From contig JANQSF010000130.1 of NCBI GenBank assembly GCA_028284155.1, positions 34,061-98,060 on the forward strand: 64,000 nt of DNA, read 5' to 3'. The notes beneath the pieces are model-generated. The model saw nothing but the letters and a program-made list of their open reading frames with translations, ran no database searches and was not told the DNA's origin. Numbering within the stretch: position 1 is the stretch's first letter; each line of letters opens with the position of its first letter. The stretch comes from Phycisphaeraceae bacterium (GTDB lineage Bacteria > Planctomycetota > Phycisphaerae > Phycisphaerales > Phycisphaeraceae). This document shows, piece after piece, positions 1 to 9,500 of the stretch. A program made the translations under genes and the position numbers.

Positions 1-2293
1 TGACACCGGCGACTCCCGGCAACGGCTTGCCGTCGGGTGTTTGCGCTTGCGCGTCGATCGGGTCCTTGGTGACCAGTTCAAACCGTCCTTTCTCGTTCTG
101 AACCGGGTGGACATATCTTGTCTTCCACCTCCCGATCACGTCGTAGTGCTCCATAGCCAGGCCGAAGTGGTCAAACTTGACGTGGCAGACATAGCAACCC
201 GGATCGGTCTTGTGCTTGGCGAGAATCTCGCGGGGTTTTGAGACGTTCTCCAGGTTGACTTCGATGGCGGGTACGGACGAAGGCGGCTCGATCTCCATAC
301 CGAGCATTCGCCTTGCGATCCACACGCCACGGAGGATGGGTTGCGTGTTCTCGCCATCGGTCGTCAGGCTGAGGATCGACGCCATGGTCACCAGCCCGCC
401 CCGCCGCTGCCCCGGATTCTCCTGGAGGTCGATGCGGCGGAACGCCGCGCGGTCGGCGTCCCGTGGCCAACGATACTTCAGATCGGGTGTGCCCCTTGAG
501 TAGTGATCCGCTAGCACCTTATTCCAAACGACGAACTCCGAATGAATCAGGTTTAACGCGCTGAGATTGTGCTCAAGCAGCTCGCCAAAGAACCGGGCAG
601 GTTCTTCCTCCATCGCGGGCTTTAACGGCCTGTAACGACGGTCGTCGATAAAGGCTGTATTGGGCATGTAAGCACCGAACTTGTCCAGCCCAAGCCACTG
701 TCGCGTGAAATTGTTGATGAACCGCCGCGCCCGGCGGTGATCGCCCATCATCCGCAGCGCCTGTCGGCGACGGACAGCCGGGTCGCGTAGCTTGCCCTGA
801 GCGGCGAGTTGCATGAGTTCCTCATCTGGCGGGCCGTTCCAGAGAAAGAAGGACAATCGAGACGCGATCATGTGATCATCCAGATCGTTCTGGCTGCCTT
901 CGTGCTTAAAGATGAACAACGGCGAGCAGAGCATCGCATTAAGTGCGGCCTTGACCGCCTGATACGTGTTGCCGCTGCCGGCGTGCTCTCGTCGTGCGAT
1001 CTTGTAGTAGTCTTCGAGCACGGCGTCGCCGACCGGTCGACGGAACAGCTTTGTCGCAACGTCCTTCAGGAGCGGGAGGCATCGCTCAATCGGATCGGTT
1101 CGCTTCATGTCGCCGAACAAGCGCTTGTTGAACTCAGTCTCGGGTCTATTCAGGGGGCCATGAAATGTTGCGCCGCGGATCAGCAGGAACATCTGTTTAC
1201 CGCCGTGCAACTCGTCCATCAGCCTCTTCCCCACCGCCTTGAGGGCGGCACGTCGTTTATCCTTGGGCAGGTCAGAATTCAACACCGCCAGGTACCGGGG
1301 ATCCTCGCGGTCAAACATCTTGAATTCATTGCCCGGACCTCGGAACGACAGAAACCGCGTTGCGGCGTTGAGCCGGATGCGGATCGGTTTGTCCATGGCG
1401 CATTGAGCGATCCCCCCCTCCTTGCCGACGCTGATGGGATTGAGGACGAGGTTGCCCGTCCGGCCGGGATGGAAACTGATCGACGGCGGCCGAACCGGTT
1501 TGGTCCGTTCAGCCGATTCGAGATCAGTACGGCTGCCATAGAAGCAATACCAATCAAATGCCAACTCATACTCACCTTCGAGCGCGATCCGGGAAACCGG
1601 GCTTCGGAGGATGAATATGGGCGGGTTGCCGCCGCCGGCAATCGCGCCTTGCTTGCTGGTGTATTGTCGCCCGACCAGGTCTTTCCCGTTCGCAGCGGTG
1701 AATGTCACCTTGCGCGGCTTTACGTCTTCGTGGATCAAGTGCCGGTCGAGATACGCGTTCGCGACCTGGTAGTATTTCTTGGCTGCGTAGCTTGTAACGA
1801 CCTGGTGCTCGCCGATCTTCTTGATGTCGTGTTCGGAGTCGAACGGCAAGTCGGACAGCTTCGTGACGCCAACGCCAAACACGTCGATGAGCGTGTTGTT
1901 GTATTCCTGCGCGGTCAGCTTCCGATACATCCCCGGAAGCCGGGCAGATTCGAGGCTCACGAGTCGTTTCTTCAAGATAGTCAGCAGCCGATCGCGATCG
2001 CCTTTCGCCAAGGGCTGCTTGGCGGTCTTGGGCGGCATGTCGCCTGCTACGACGCGGGAAACCAACTCGTCGAGCAGGTGATAGTCATCCTGCCGAGACT
2101 TGCTCAACATATCCAGTCGTAGATCGGCCTTTGGAGACTGCTGGCCGTGACAGGAGACGCAGTGCTTGCTGAGCAGGCTCTGGACTTCGCTCATCTCTTG
2201 ATCGGTCGCGCCCGCCAATGGCGTCACCCATGCAGCCAAAGACGTCAACACTACCGGAACAATCGACCAGTTGAAGGGTTCCCGATTCATCAT
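1..2293 (-). CDS. Planctomycete cytochrome c / DUF1592-family protein, C-terminus beyond left edge
   Basis: Read by hand on the minus strand, this frame is open from ATG at 2293 (a second ATG follows directly) to the window edge, giving 764 residues. Residues 10-29 are hydrophobic and look like a Sec signal peptide. A haem-binding CVSCH lies at residues 45-49, as in planctomycete cytochrome c domains, followed by MPPK and a DUF1587-like stretch around YRKLTAQEYNNTLIDVFGV. The middle resembles DUF1595/DUF1592 (for example LSFFLWNGPPDEEL, FINNFTRQWLGLDKF) and the end resembles DUF1588 with a second haem motif CYVCH at residues 700-704. The usual DUF1585 tail would lie off the window. Family members are exported, multi-domain proteins of unknown exact function, usually paired with a DUF1552 gene, as here: that gene is 81 bases upstream on the same strand, so the two are probably one transcript. 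No strong Shine-Dalgarno site is visible before the start. Confidence 0.9.
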   Translation of the reverse strand, partial: MMNREPFNWSIVPVVLTSLAAWVTPLAGATDQEMSEVQSLLSKHCVSCHGQQSPKADLRLDMLSKSRQDDYHLLDELVSRVVAGDMPPKTAKQPLAKGDRDRLLTILKKRLVSLESARLPGMYRKLTAQEYNNTLIDVFGVGVTKLSDLPFDSEHDIKKIGEHQVVTSYAAKKYYQVANAYLDRHLIHEDVKPRKVTFTAANGKDLVGRQYTSKQGAIAGGGNPPIFILRSPVSRIALEGEYELAFDWYCFYGSRTDLESAERTKPVRPPSISFHPGRTGNLVLNPISVGKEGGIAQCAMDKPIRIRLNAATRFLSFRGPGNEFKMFDREDPRYLAVLNSDLPKDKRRAALKAVGKRLMDELHGGKQMFLLIRGATFHGPLNRPETEFNKRLFGDMKRTDPIERCLPLLKDVATKLFRRPVGDAVLEDYYKIARREHAGSGNTYQAVKAALNAMLCSPLFIFKHEGSQNDLDDHMIASRLSFFLWNGPPDEELMQLAAQGKLRDPAVRRRQALRMMGDHRRARRFINNFTRQWLGLDKFGAYMPNTAFIDDRRYRPLKPAMEEEPARFFGELLEHNLSALNLIHSEFVVWNKVLADHYSRGTPDLKYRWPRDADRAAFRRIDLQENPGQRRGGLVTMASILSLTTDGENTQPILRGVWIARRMLGMEIEPPSSVPAIEVNLENVSKPREILAKHKTDPGCYVCHVKFDHFGLAMEHYDVIGRWKTRYVHPVQNEKGRFELVTKDPIDAQAQTPDGKPLPGVAGV

Positions 2294-2374
2294 GGTGTCA
2301 TCGCGTTGGTCGATGCGTGAATTCGTTCGACCAGTTCAGTGCATGCGTCAATTCAACGCTGCAGTTTTGAAAAC

Positions 2375-3574
2375 CTAGATCGACAGCGGCTTGGAGCTGT
2401 TGTTGAAGTTCTCAGCCGGAATGCCCATCTTTTGAATGATCGCCAGGTACAACCGGGTGTTCTTCTGGAGCGTGTCGAAGTGGGTGTATCGGCCGTGGTG
2501 CTTCAGCCCACCGCCGGCCAGGATCGCGGGCGCGTTGTTCCCGGTGTGGCCGGCCGCGTTCCCCAGCGCGGCAGTCCAGACGAACAGCGTCTCGTCCAAC
2601 AGCGTGCCACCGCCGGCCATCTTTGTGTTCCTGAACTGAGTTAGCGTTCTGGCGATCGCCTCGACCGTGCCCTTGGCGTGTTTCCACAGCGTCCCACCGG
2701 GCTTCGCCCGCCCGCCATGGTGTGTCGCGCCGTGGTTCTGCCCGTGCTCCCACAGGTAGGCCACACGCGTCAGGTCGAACTTGAACGCCAGTTCGACGAA
2801 GCGCATCTGCGTCCGCAGGTAGGCGAAGTAGGAATCACCCGCCCCGCCCTCGTGGAAGCCGGCCAGTTCCTCCTTGCTGATGCCGGGGTCGATGTCGGGT
2901 TGCCGAAGGAAGGCCATGCCCTTCTTGACAATCATCTCGGTTTCACGGATCGAGTTGAAGTACTCGTCAAGCCGACGCTTGTCGGATGCAGAGACGTTTC
3001 GTGACAGGTCCTTGGCCTGCTCAAGGCTCAGGTCGAGTACGCTTTGTTCCCGCTGTAGATTGGCTTGACGCGTCTTGACGTCACCCTTCACAAACAGAAA
3101 GTTGAAGACGTCTTCCGGGTCGCTGATCATCGCGACGGGTACCTTCGACCGGTACGCCCCGCCCGCGGCTGTCTTTCGCATCGAAAGCAGCAACGAGTTG
3201 ATTGGAACACGACTGGACACATGACGTGCCACGTACTGATCAACCGAGTCGCCAAAGTGCGGCGAAGATGCGGGGCCGGTAGCTACAAACTTCTGCGTGC
3301 TGTGCCCATTCATGTGCTGCAGGCCGCCGAGAATCGAGACGTGCTTGCGCAACGGCTCGAGCGGCTTCAACACCTCGTTGCTGGGGTAGTCCAGGCCTGC
3401 CCTTTCCGGGTAGAAGAACGGCGTGTGGAAGCCATAGCCGTCCGTCATGAGGAACAGTCGTTTGACGTTCGGCGCGTCTTCCAGATCGACCGCGCCCCCT
3501 AGACTTTCCAACGCCGGCAAGGTCAGGCTCAGGCCGGCCGCCCGCAAGAAGTGACGTCGTCGCATGCTGGTCAT
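2375..3574 (-). CDS. DUF1552 family protein with Tat signal
   Basis: 399 residues. The N-terminus MTSMRRRHFLRAAGLSLTLP is a twin-arginine signal (RRRHFLR followed by a hydrophobic stretch), so the product should be exported folded. The body matches DUF1552: KRLFLMTDGYGFHTPFFYP early, ISILGG-type HVSILGGLQHMNGHS, a charged helical region with DEYFNSIRETE, and a C-terminal block with HGQNHGATHHGG and AAGHTGNNAPAILAGG. Family members are a little longer (about 420-460) and of unknown biochemical role; they almost always sit beside DUF1592/planctomycete cytochrome genes, and here that partner follows 81 bases downstream. Start could be either Met1 or Met4 (3565); both leave the Tat motif intact. 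The start faces the divergent sulfatase gene across a region with two inverted repeats. Confidence 0.93.
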   Translation of the reverse strand: MTSMRRRHFLRAAGLSLTLPALESLGGAVDLEDAPNVKRLFLMTDGYGFHTPFFYPERAGLDYPSNEVLKPLEPLRKHVSILGGLQHMNGHSTQKFVATGPASSPHFGDSVDQYVARHVSSRVPINSLLLSMRKTAAGGAYRSKVPVAMISDPEDVFNFLFVKGDVKTRQANLQREQSVLDLSLEQAKDLSRNVSASDKRRLDEYFNSIRETEMIVKKGMAFLRQPDIDPGISKEELAGFHEGGAGDSYFAYLRTQMRFVELAFKFDLTRVAYLWEHGQNHGATHHGGRAKPGGTLWKHAKGTVEAIARTLTQFRNTKMAGGGTLLDETLFVWTAALGNAAGHTGNNAPAILAGGGLKHHGRYTHFDTLQKNTRLYLAIIQKMGIPAENFNNSSKPLSI

Positions 3575-3693
3575 CTGTAGATCCTCAACGCGTATCCGCG
3601 CAGTCGCGGTGGTGACAACATATGTTCAACCGCCCATTGCAGAATCCTACTCCTCGGCAACTCCGGAATCGCGCCAACTTGTTACGATGTTCG

Positions 3694-3709
3694 CCACGGA
3701 TCGCCGTGG
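3694..3709. promoter_or_regulatory. Inverted repeat (6-bp arms) in divergent intergenic region
   Basis: CCACGG, a four-base loop ATCG, then CCGTGG: perfect arms. It lies between the divergently transcribed DUF1552 and sulfatase genes. It could be a small hairpin or half of a regulatory region; no protein is assigned. Confidence 0.3.
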
Positions 3710-3729
3710 TCGTCGCGAGTACTCACAAT

Positions 3730-3747
3730 GTCGTGACGGGTCACGAC
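3730..3747. promoter_or_regulatory. 18-bp operator-like inverted repeat upstream of sulfatase
   Basis: GTCGTGAC, spacer GG, GTCACGAC: perfect 8-bp arms, ending 41 bases before the sulfatase start codon. A short-spacer dyad at this place is typical of a dimeric repressor site, though it could also fold as a hairpin in the leader RNA. Confidence 0.4.
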
Positions 3748-3778
3748 CGGCAAGTGAAACCGACTATCCTCATGCATT

Positions 3779-3782
3779 GGAG
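3779..3782 (+). promoter_or_regulatory. Ribosome binding site that fixes the sulfatase start
   Basis: GGAG six bases before ATG at 3789. The frame is open further upstream to 3564, but that extension would overlap the DUF1552 start on the other strand and would bury the signal peptide, so 3789 is preferred. Confidence 0.6.
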
Positions 3783-3788
3783 TCGCAA

Positions 3789-5255
3789 ATGCAACGTTTG
3801 ATTAGATGTATTGGCACGGCCGCCCTGGTGCTGATGGTTATGGCGGCGTTGGACTCGATGACGCAGGCCGCCGAGCCAGCATTCGGTAAACGCCCCAACA
3901 TCATCCTGATCATCACCGACGACCAGGGCTACTACGACTTGTCGTGTCATGGCCATCCGTTCCTGCGGACGCCGAACCTAGACAAACTGCAGAGTCGTAG
4001 TGTGCGATTTACGCGCTTTCAGGTCAGTCCGACCTGCGCGCCGACGCGTTCGGCCATCATGTCGGGACGCGCGCCATTTTATGTGGGTGTGACACACACC
4101 ATTCTTGAGCGCGAGCGCATGAAGCTTGGAGTCCCGACGTTGCCCGAGATGCTGCGAGACGCCGGCTATACGACCGGCATATTCGGCAAGTGGCATCTTG
4201 GCGATCAAGCCGCCTATCGGCCTGACAAACGCGGATTCGACGAGGTCTTCATCCATGGCGCCGGCGGCATTGGCCAATCCTACGCAGGTTCTTGCGGTGA
4301 CGCACCGGGAAACAAGTACTTCGATCCCGCCATTCTTCACAACAACACGTTTGTCAAGACCAAGGGATTCTGCACGGACATCTTCTTCGACCAGGCGATC
4401 AAGTGGATGGACACCCAACGTGGCAAGAAGCCGTTCTTCGCGTATATCACAACCAATGCGCCGCACGGCCCATTCATCGCGCCGGAGTCATACAAGAAAC
4501 GTTTCGAGGCTATGAAACTGCGGTCGAGTTCCGTTGGTTTCTACGGCATGATCGAGAACATCGACGACAACGTCGGCAAGCTTGCCAAGCAGTTGAAGGC
4601 TTGGGACATTGAGCGCGACACCCTCGTGATCTTCATGACGGATAACGGTCCTGCCGCTTCGACCTATAACGGCGATCACAAGGGCAAGAAAGGAAGCGTC
4701 GATGAAGGCGGCACGCGCGTGCCGAGCTTCTGGAGTTGGCCTGGCGTCTTGCAAGCCGGTACGGACATCGACCGCCTGGCCAATCACTACGACATGCTCC
4801 CGACCATCGCTCAGATCGTTGCCGGCACACCGAAGGAGGCAGACCAACTGCATGGACGGAGCCTTGTCCCGTTGCTCAAGGACCCCAAGGTCAAATGGGA
4901 AGACCGTTTTCGATTCTTCCACAAGGGCCGATGGCAGCGCGGCCAGGCCAAGCAGGCCAAGTGGTCGAACTTTGCCGTCCGCTCACAGCGCTTTCGGCTA
5001 GTGAGCCGAAACGCGCTGTACGACATCGAAGCCGACCCTTCTCAACAAACCAACGTCATCGACCAGCACCCCAAGGTCGCCAAGGACATGCTCGCCGCCT
5101 ATGAGAAGTGGTTTGCCGGCGCACTGCCCAACATGGTCAACGAAGACGCCCCGTTGACCGGCCACAACACCTTCAAGCTGATGTACTGGAAGCAGTACAA
5201 CCTGCCAATCCCCCCGGTTCGCGAGCCAAGGCCCCGGCGAAACCGAAATCGCTGA
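3789..5255 (+). CDS. Secreted sulfatase (type I, formylglycine-dependent)
   Basis: 488 residues from the chosen start. Residues 1-28 form a signal peptide (hydrophobic core AALVLMVMAAL, cleavage near AQA-AEP style TQAAEP). Arylsulfatase fold: RPNIILIITDDQG places the metal-binding Asp pair at D44-D45. CAPTR at 83-87 is the CxPxR maturation motif in which C83 becomes formylglycine. GKWHLGD (K134, H136), PHGP (H226) and FMTDNG (D285, N286) supply the remaining metal and substrate contacts. It should hydrolyse sulfate esters, probably on polysaccharides, outside the cytoplasm; the substrate cannot be read from sequence. Such enzymes are very numerous in planctomycetes. No formylglycine-generating or anaerobic maturase gene lies in the window. 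The neighbouring upstream genes are divergent, so it is likely transcribed alone from the region carrying the two inverted repeats. Confidence 0.95.
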   Translation: MQRLIRCIGTAALVLMVMAALDSMTQAAEPAFGKRPNIILIITDDQGYYDLSCHGHPFLRTPNLDKLQSRSVRFTRFQVSPTCAPTRSAIMSGRAPFYVGVTHTILERERMKLGVPTLPEMLRDAGYTTGIFGKWHLGDQAAYRPDKRGFDEVFIHGAGGIGQSYAGSCGDAPGNKYFDPAILHNNTFVKTKGFCTDIFFDQAIKWMDTQRGKKPFFAYITTNAPHGPFIAPESYKKRFEAMKLRSSSVGFYGMIENIDDNVGKLAKQLKAWDIERDTLVIFMTDNGPAASTYNGDHKGKKGSVDEGGTRVPSFWSWPGVLQAGTDIDRLANHYDMLPTIAQIVAGTPKEADQLHGRSLVPLLKDPKVKWEDRFRFFHKGRWQRGQAKQAKWSNFAVRSQRFRLVSRNALYDIEADPSQQTNVIDQHPKVAKDMLAAYEKWFAGALPNMVNEDAPLTGHNTFKLMYWKQYNLPIPPVREPRPRRNRNR

Positions 5256-5547
5256 GAGAGCCTTTGACCCAATCGGGGAGAGAAGCGAGGAGACGTTGGC
5301 ATGTGACTGCGCCAGGAAGCCTGTTGCTCTTGACATGCCCGGCGGTGTACCCAACCGCAAGACCGATGCAGCGATTGCGTGTTAGCCCCGTCCAATGCCG
5401 CGTAAGTTGGCAATTCTGCAACCCTTGACTCAACAATTGTTAAGATAGGCAAGACTGCCGCTTTGCAAAGTGTCGCAGTTCGGCTTTCTTCGCGGCCAGT
5501 CATAGGTTATACTGATCCAGCGTTCATCACCGAGGAAGATAAGAAGG
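5256..5547. other. Intergenic region before the PEP-CTERM gene; weak promoter candidates
   Basis: No gene seen. AACAATTGTT at 5432-5441 is a perfect 10-bp palindrome. TATACT at 5508-5513 could be a -10 box about 40 bases before the next start, but no good -35 box is correctly spaced from it. Confidence 0.35.
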
Positions 5548-6126
5548 ATGATCGATATGAATGGTGTTCAGCAGAGAGTTGCGCTTGCCGTCGTTGCGCT
5601 TGCGCTGTTTGCCGGCGGGGCGAACGCTGTACCGGTCACGGTGGATTTCAGTGGCGAGATTACCGATGGCGAGCTGACGGGTGACACGTTCGACGGATTC
5701 GTCACCTACGAGGACACATTGGTAACGGGCGATCCATTTGGTGAGATCATCGAGCTGATCGATTTCGAGATCGTGTTTAACGGCCCGATGTTTGTCGACA
5801 CGTTCACGGAACTCGACGCGTTCGGCACGAACGGTATCGATTACGGCGTGGAATTCCTTGACGGTGATTTCCTCGGTGTCGGTCTTGTTTCTGATGGAAC
5901 GGACCCCATCTTCGAGCTCCTACCCGGATTCTTCGATGTGAGCGAAGCGGCCTTATTCTATGACCCACCCAGCGGCGGACAGTTGGGCGGCACGGGTGAC
6001 ATCACGTATCAGTTGGGCGGCGGCGGTGACGGGGCCATTCCCGAGCCGGCGTCCGCGGCGATGTTAACGATCGCAGTGCTTTGCCTGGCGCATCGCCGGC
6101 GTGAGTCGATGCGATTGACTGACTGA
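5548..6126 (+). CDS. PEP-CTERM sorting domain protein, small and acidic
   Basis: 192 residues. The first 28 are a Sec signal peptide (core VALAVVALALFAGGANA). The mature part is an acidic, beta-rich stretch of about 130 residues (VDFSGEITDGELTGDTFDGF and similar strands) with no recognised enzyme motif. The C-terminus has the PEP-CTERM architecture: IPEPAS around residues 164-169, a short hydrophobic helix AAMLTIAVLCLA, and the basic HRRRE. Proteins of this type are exported, cleaved by an exosortase and anchored or released at the cell surface; no exosortase gene is in the window. Start may be 5548 (GAGGAAG nine bases upstream) or the in-frame ATG at 5557 (AAGAAGG nine bases upstream); the signal peptide is unaffected. 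It sits 465 bases upstream of the giant gene on the same strand. Confidence 0.88.
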   Translation: MIDMNGVQQRVALAVVALALFAGGANAVPVTVDFSGEITDGELTGDTFDGFVTYEDTLVTGDPFGEIIELIDFEIVFNGPMFVDTFTELDAFGTNGIDYGVEFLDGDFLGVGLVSDGTDPIFELLPGFFDVSEAALFYDPPSGGQLGGTGDITYQLGGGGDGAIPEPASAAMLTIAVLCLAHRRRESMRLTD

Positions 6127-6591
6127 GCCGACAATGATTGGATTCGATGGCTCCCATCGCCTCAAGGCGACTTGATTAGGCGCATGGCTTCGTCTGCGCG
6201 CATACCGGGCCGCGCGGACAAGTCATTCGTCTGCCAGATCAGGTCCCTTCTCACCGGGCCAGACTCCTGCGCAATTCTAATCGTACGCACCGCGTGTGCC
6301 TCATCATGCTTTGACAAACGTCCGGTAATTTGATACACCGACCCTTGGGTGGAATCAGTCCACCACCGTGGGTGACGTCTGTCGTGGCATTGACGGTTTG
6401 TGCCGTTGCATGTTGGAAGTTGTCACGCGTTACTCACTCAATTGGAATCATTCTGACTGGCAATCGGCTCGGTCATCTTGTCGCAGTTCCGCTGGTCCTT
6501 TGGAGTGGGGCATGTCTGCAGAATCCAGCAACATCCAACTTCAATGCGCCTAGAACCGGCGGATCTGCCCGACGCTTTTGTTAGGTAGATC
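6127..6591. other. 465-base non-coding region upstream of the giant gene
   Basis: No convincing gene. It is visibly less GC-rich than its neighbours. TTGACA at 6311-6316 is a perfect -35 hexamer; GATACA at 6332-6337 is a possible -10 box but the spacing is 15 bases, slightly short. AGG at 6583-6585 sits six bases before the giant gene's ATG. Hairpins near the left end are listed separately. Confidence 0.45.
6145..6170 (+). terminator. Weak overlapping hairpins after the PEP-CTERM gene
   Basis: CGATGG-CTC-CCATCG (6145-6159) and TCGCC-TCAA-GGCGA (6157-6170) are two perfect short stems that share three bases, so only one can form at a time. They begin 18 bases after the stop codon. There is no U-tract, so a terminator role is uncertain. 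Confidence 0.25.
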
Positions 6592-9500
6592 ATGAATATC
6601 AAGAGTGCGCGTCCCTGGCTGTGTGATGTTCTGCCGACGCTTCCGACGCGGATGCCCCCACCGCCCCCACTGGCGTGTCGTGGTGGCGGCGATGCCCGTG
6701 CGCGGCGGCACACCTTTGCGGCGGTGGAAGCGTTGGAACAGCGCGTCCTACTTTCGTCGTTCGTGCTGCTGAACCCGACGGCAACATCCGACGTTGCAAT
6801 GGGGCCTGCGCCCGCATGGTTCACTGTTCCCGATGCGTCGCCCGTCGAGCTGTCGGCGTGCGGCGTTCGGCCGGCCAGCGCCCCGCTTCAGGCGCAAGGC
6901 TCGGGCCAATTGCCCATTGCGTTTGGCCAAACGGCAGTCGGGGAAATCAGCGACCCCGTTGCGGACGAGTGGTTGTTCGATTTGACGATTTCAGCGGCCG
7001 ACTTCGATCGACCGTTCTCCATTGTGGTTGACGGCGACGGTGTGCTCCGACCCATGCTCGAACTGCTGGACACCGGCGGGACGGTGATGGCAACCGGGGC
7101 GGCTGGAACTAACACGTTCGACACGCGGATTGATGAGGTAGTGATCGATGCGGCCGACGGCGCGGGTACATACCAGGTCCGCGTGACGGCGTTCACAACA
7201 GAGATGGGCGCTTTCGAGGTTGGCGTTTCCGACGGCCCTATTGACACCGTCACACCGATCCCGTTCTCGACCTTCATACCGGGATTCATTGACCGTACCG
7301 GCGACGAGGACTTCTACTCATTCGACGCGCAGGCGGGCGATGTCGTCACCATCGACGCGGAGGGGACGGGTTTTTCTGCCGACGCGGAGTTGACCGGCCC
7401 CAATGGATTCGTCGCGTTAACCGGCGACAGCAATGCCCGTTCAACCGTGACGCTGACGGAGACCGGGACTTACAACGTGCGCGTGCGCGGCGGCGGCGCG
7501 GCATCGGTCGGTCACGGGCCGTTTCTGCTGAGCGTGAGCGACCCGCAACCGATGCCGACGGCGATGTCATTCGGCGAACGTGCGCGCGTGGCTATCGGCG
7601 TCGAAGGCGACGTGGCGTTGTTCACCTTCCACGCCGACGCGGCGCACGTGGGCAAGCCGGTGTCGATCGCCGTGTCGTCAGAGTTGGCCGGCCAGTCGTT
7701 CCAAGGCCGACTTCAGTTGATCGGTCCGGACGGGATAACCGTGTTGGCCTCGACATCGGACAACAACACACATGTCTTCGCGCTGGAGATCGACGACTTC
7801 GTCCTGCCGGCTGAGGGTGACTACTCGGTCCGGTTCTTCGACAGTGGCAACGACCATGTCGGCAATTTCCTGATCGGCATCAGCGATCAGCCGACCCAGT
7901 CGGCGACGCCCCTGCCCGCGTTCAACACGACCGTCTCCGGCTCGATCAACCTGCTGGGCGACGTGGACGAGTACACGTTCACGGGCGCGGTCGGCCAGGT
8001 CGTCACCGTCGAGCGCACATCGGGAGGCTCGACGGACATCACGCTGATCGCGCCGGACGGGACGGTAGTCGGCGGCGGCGGCGTAAACGACTCACTGATT
8101 AACCTGGTCACGTTACCGCAGGCCGGTACGTACACCATTCGCGTCGAGCCGCGCAACGGCACGGTCGGCACTGAATTGGATAACACGGGCGGGTATAGCT
8201 TCGTCGTCTGGACGCCGACGCGCGACCCCATACCGACACCGATCGCGTTCGGGCAGTCGCTGCCCGCATTGGTCGGCATCCGCGGGGATATCGTCGAGTT
8301 CTCGCTCGACGTACAGCCGGAGCATGTTGGGAAGCAAGTCTCGATCGTCGCTTCAGCCGAATCGAGTGGTCGCGGGTTCAACGGCCGACTGCAACTGATC
8401 GGGCCGGACGGTTCGACCATCGTCGCCAGTGTGGCGGACAACAACACGCACGTCTTTGCGCAGGAGATCGACGACTTCGTCCCGACCGAGGCTGGGCTTT
8501 ACACGATCCGCTACTTTGACAGCGGTCACGACCAAACGGGCGGCTTCACAATTGGCGTCAACACGCAGCCGCTTGAGACACCCCTGCCGTTGCCGGCATT
8601 CAATACGACGATCACCGGCGCGATCAACGAATTAGGGGACGTTGACGACTACACGTTCGACGCGACCGCCGGTCAGGTCGTGACGATTCAACGTCTGACC
8701 AACGGTTCGATCGATATGACACTGTTCGGTCCGGGAGGGTCGGTCGTCGCGGGCGGCGGCGTCAACGACAACACGCTGCTGAACCTGGTGACACTTCCAG
8801 ACGACGGGGAATACACGCTACGGATCGAGCCGAGTAACGGTTCCGTTGGCACTGAACTGGACAACACCGGCGCGTACAGCTTTGTGGTCTGGACGCCGGA
8901 ACGTTCGCCGACGCCGATCCCGATCACGTTCGGTCAATCCCTGCCGGGTGAGGTTGCCGTCCGCGGTGACCGCGTGCTCTACAGCCTCGAAGTTCTGCCG
9001 GAGCACGTCGGACGTCCGGTGTCGATCATGATGACCCGCGAGGCGACTGGTCGCGGTTTCAACAATCGGCTTCAGTTGCTGCGTCCGGACGGGTCCGTGT
9101 TGGCCAGCGGGGCGGACAACAACAGCCATGTTTTCAGCTTGGAGATCGACGACGTCACTCTGCCCGAAGCGGGCACGTACACCATCCTCGCGTTCGACAG
9201 CGGCAACGACCAACTGAGTCGGTTCAGCGTGGCCGTCAGCGATCAGCCGACCGAGACTCCGACGGCTGTGCCGATCGGCAGCAAGACGGCCGGCGTGCTA
9301 GAGCCGTTCGCCGACGTCGATGAATACACCGTCACGTCGACGAGCGGTCAGGCGATCACGCTGTACGTGTCGTCGGCGTCCAGCCAGGACACCGACCTGA
9401 CCGTTTTACGGCCGGACGGCACGGTCGCGGCTAGCGCCACCGGCGGCACCGATTCGACGTTGAGCTTCACGCCCGATGTCGGCGTTACTTACACCGTGCG

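Noticed and set aside
809..2122. 437-codon plus-strand frame
   Set aside because: It is antisense to the planctomycete cytochrome/DUF1592 gene, whose minus-strand frame has haem motifs and domain matches throughout.
3564..3788. 75-residue N-terminal extension of the sulfatase
   Set aside because: It lacks protein-like character, overlaps the DUF1552 start and would hide the signal peptide; GGAG before 3789 supports the shorter form.
6330..6584. Small open frames in the gap before giant 1
   Set aside because: No ribosome binding site, no domain and no protein-like composition; better read as non-coding.
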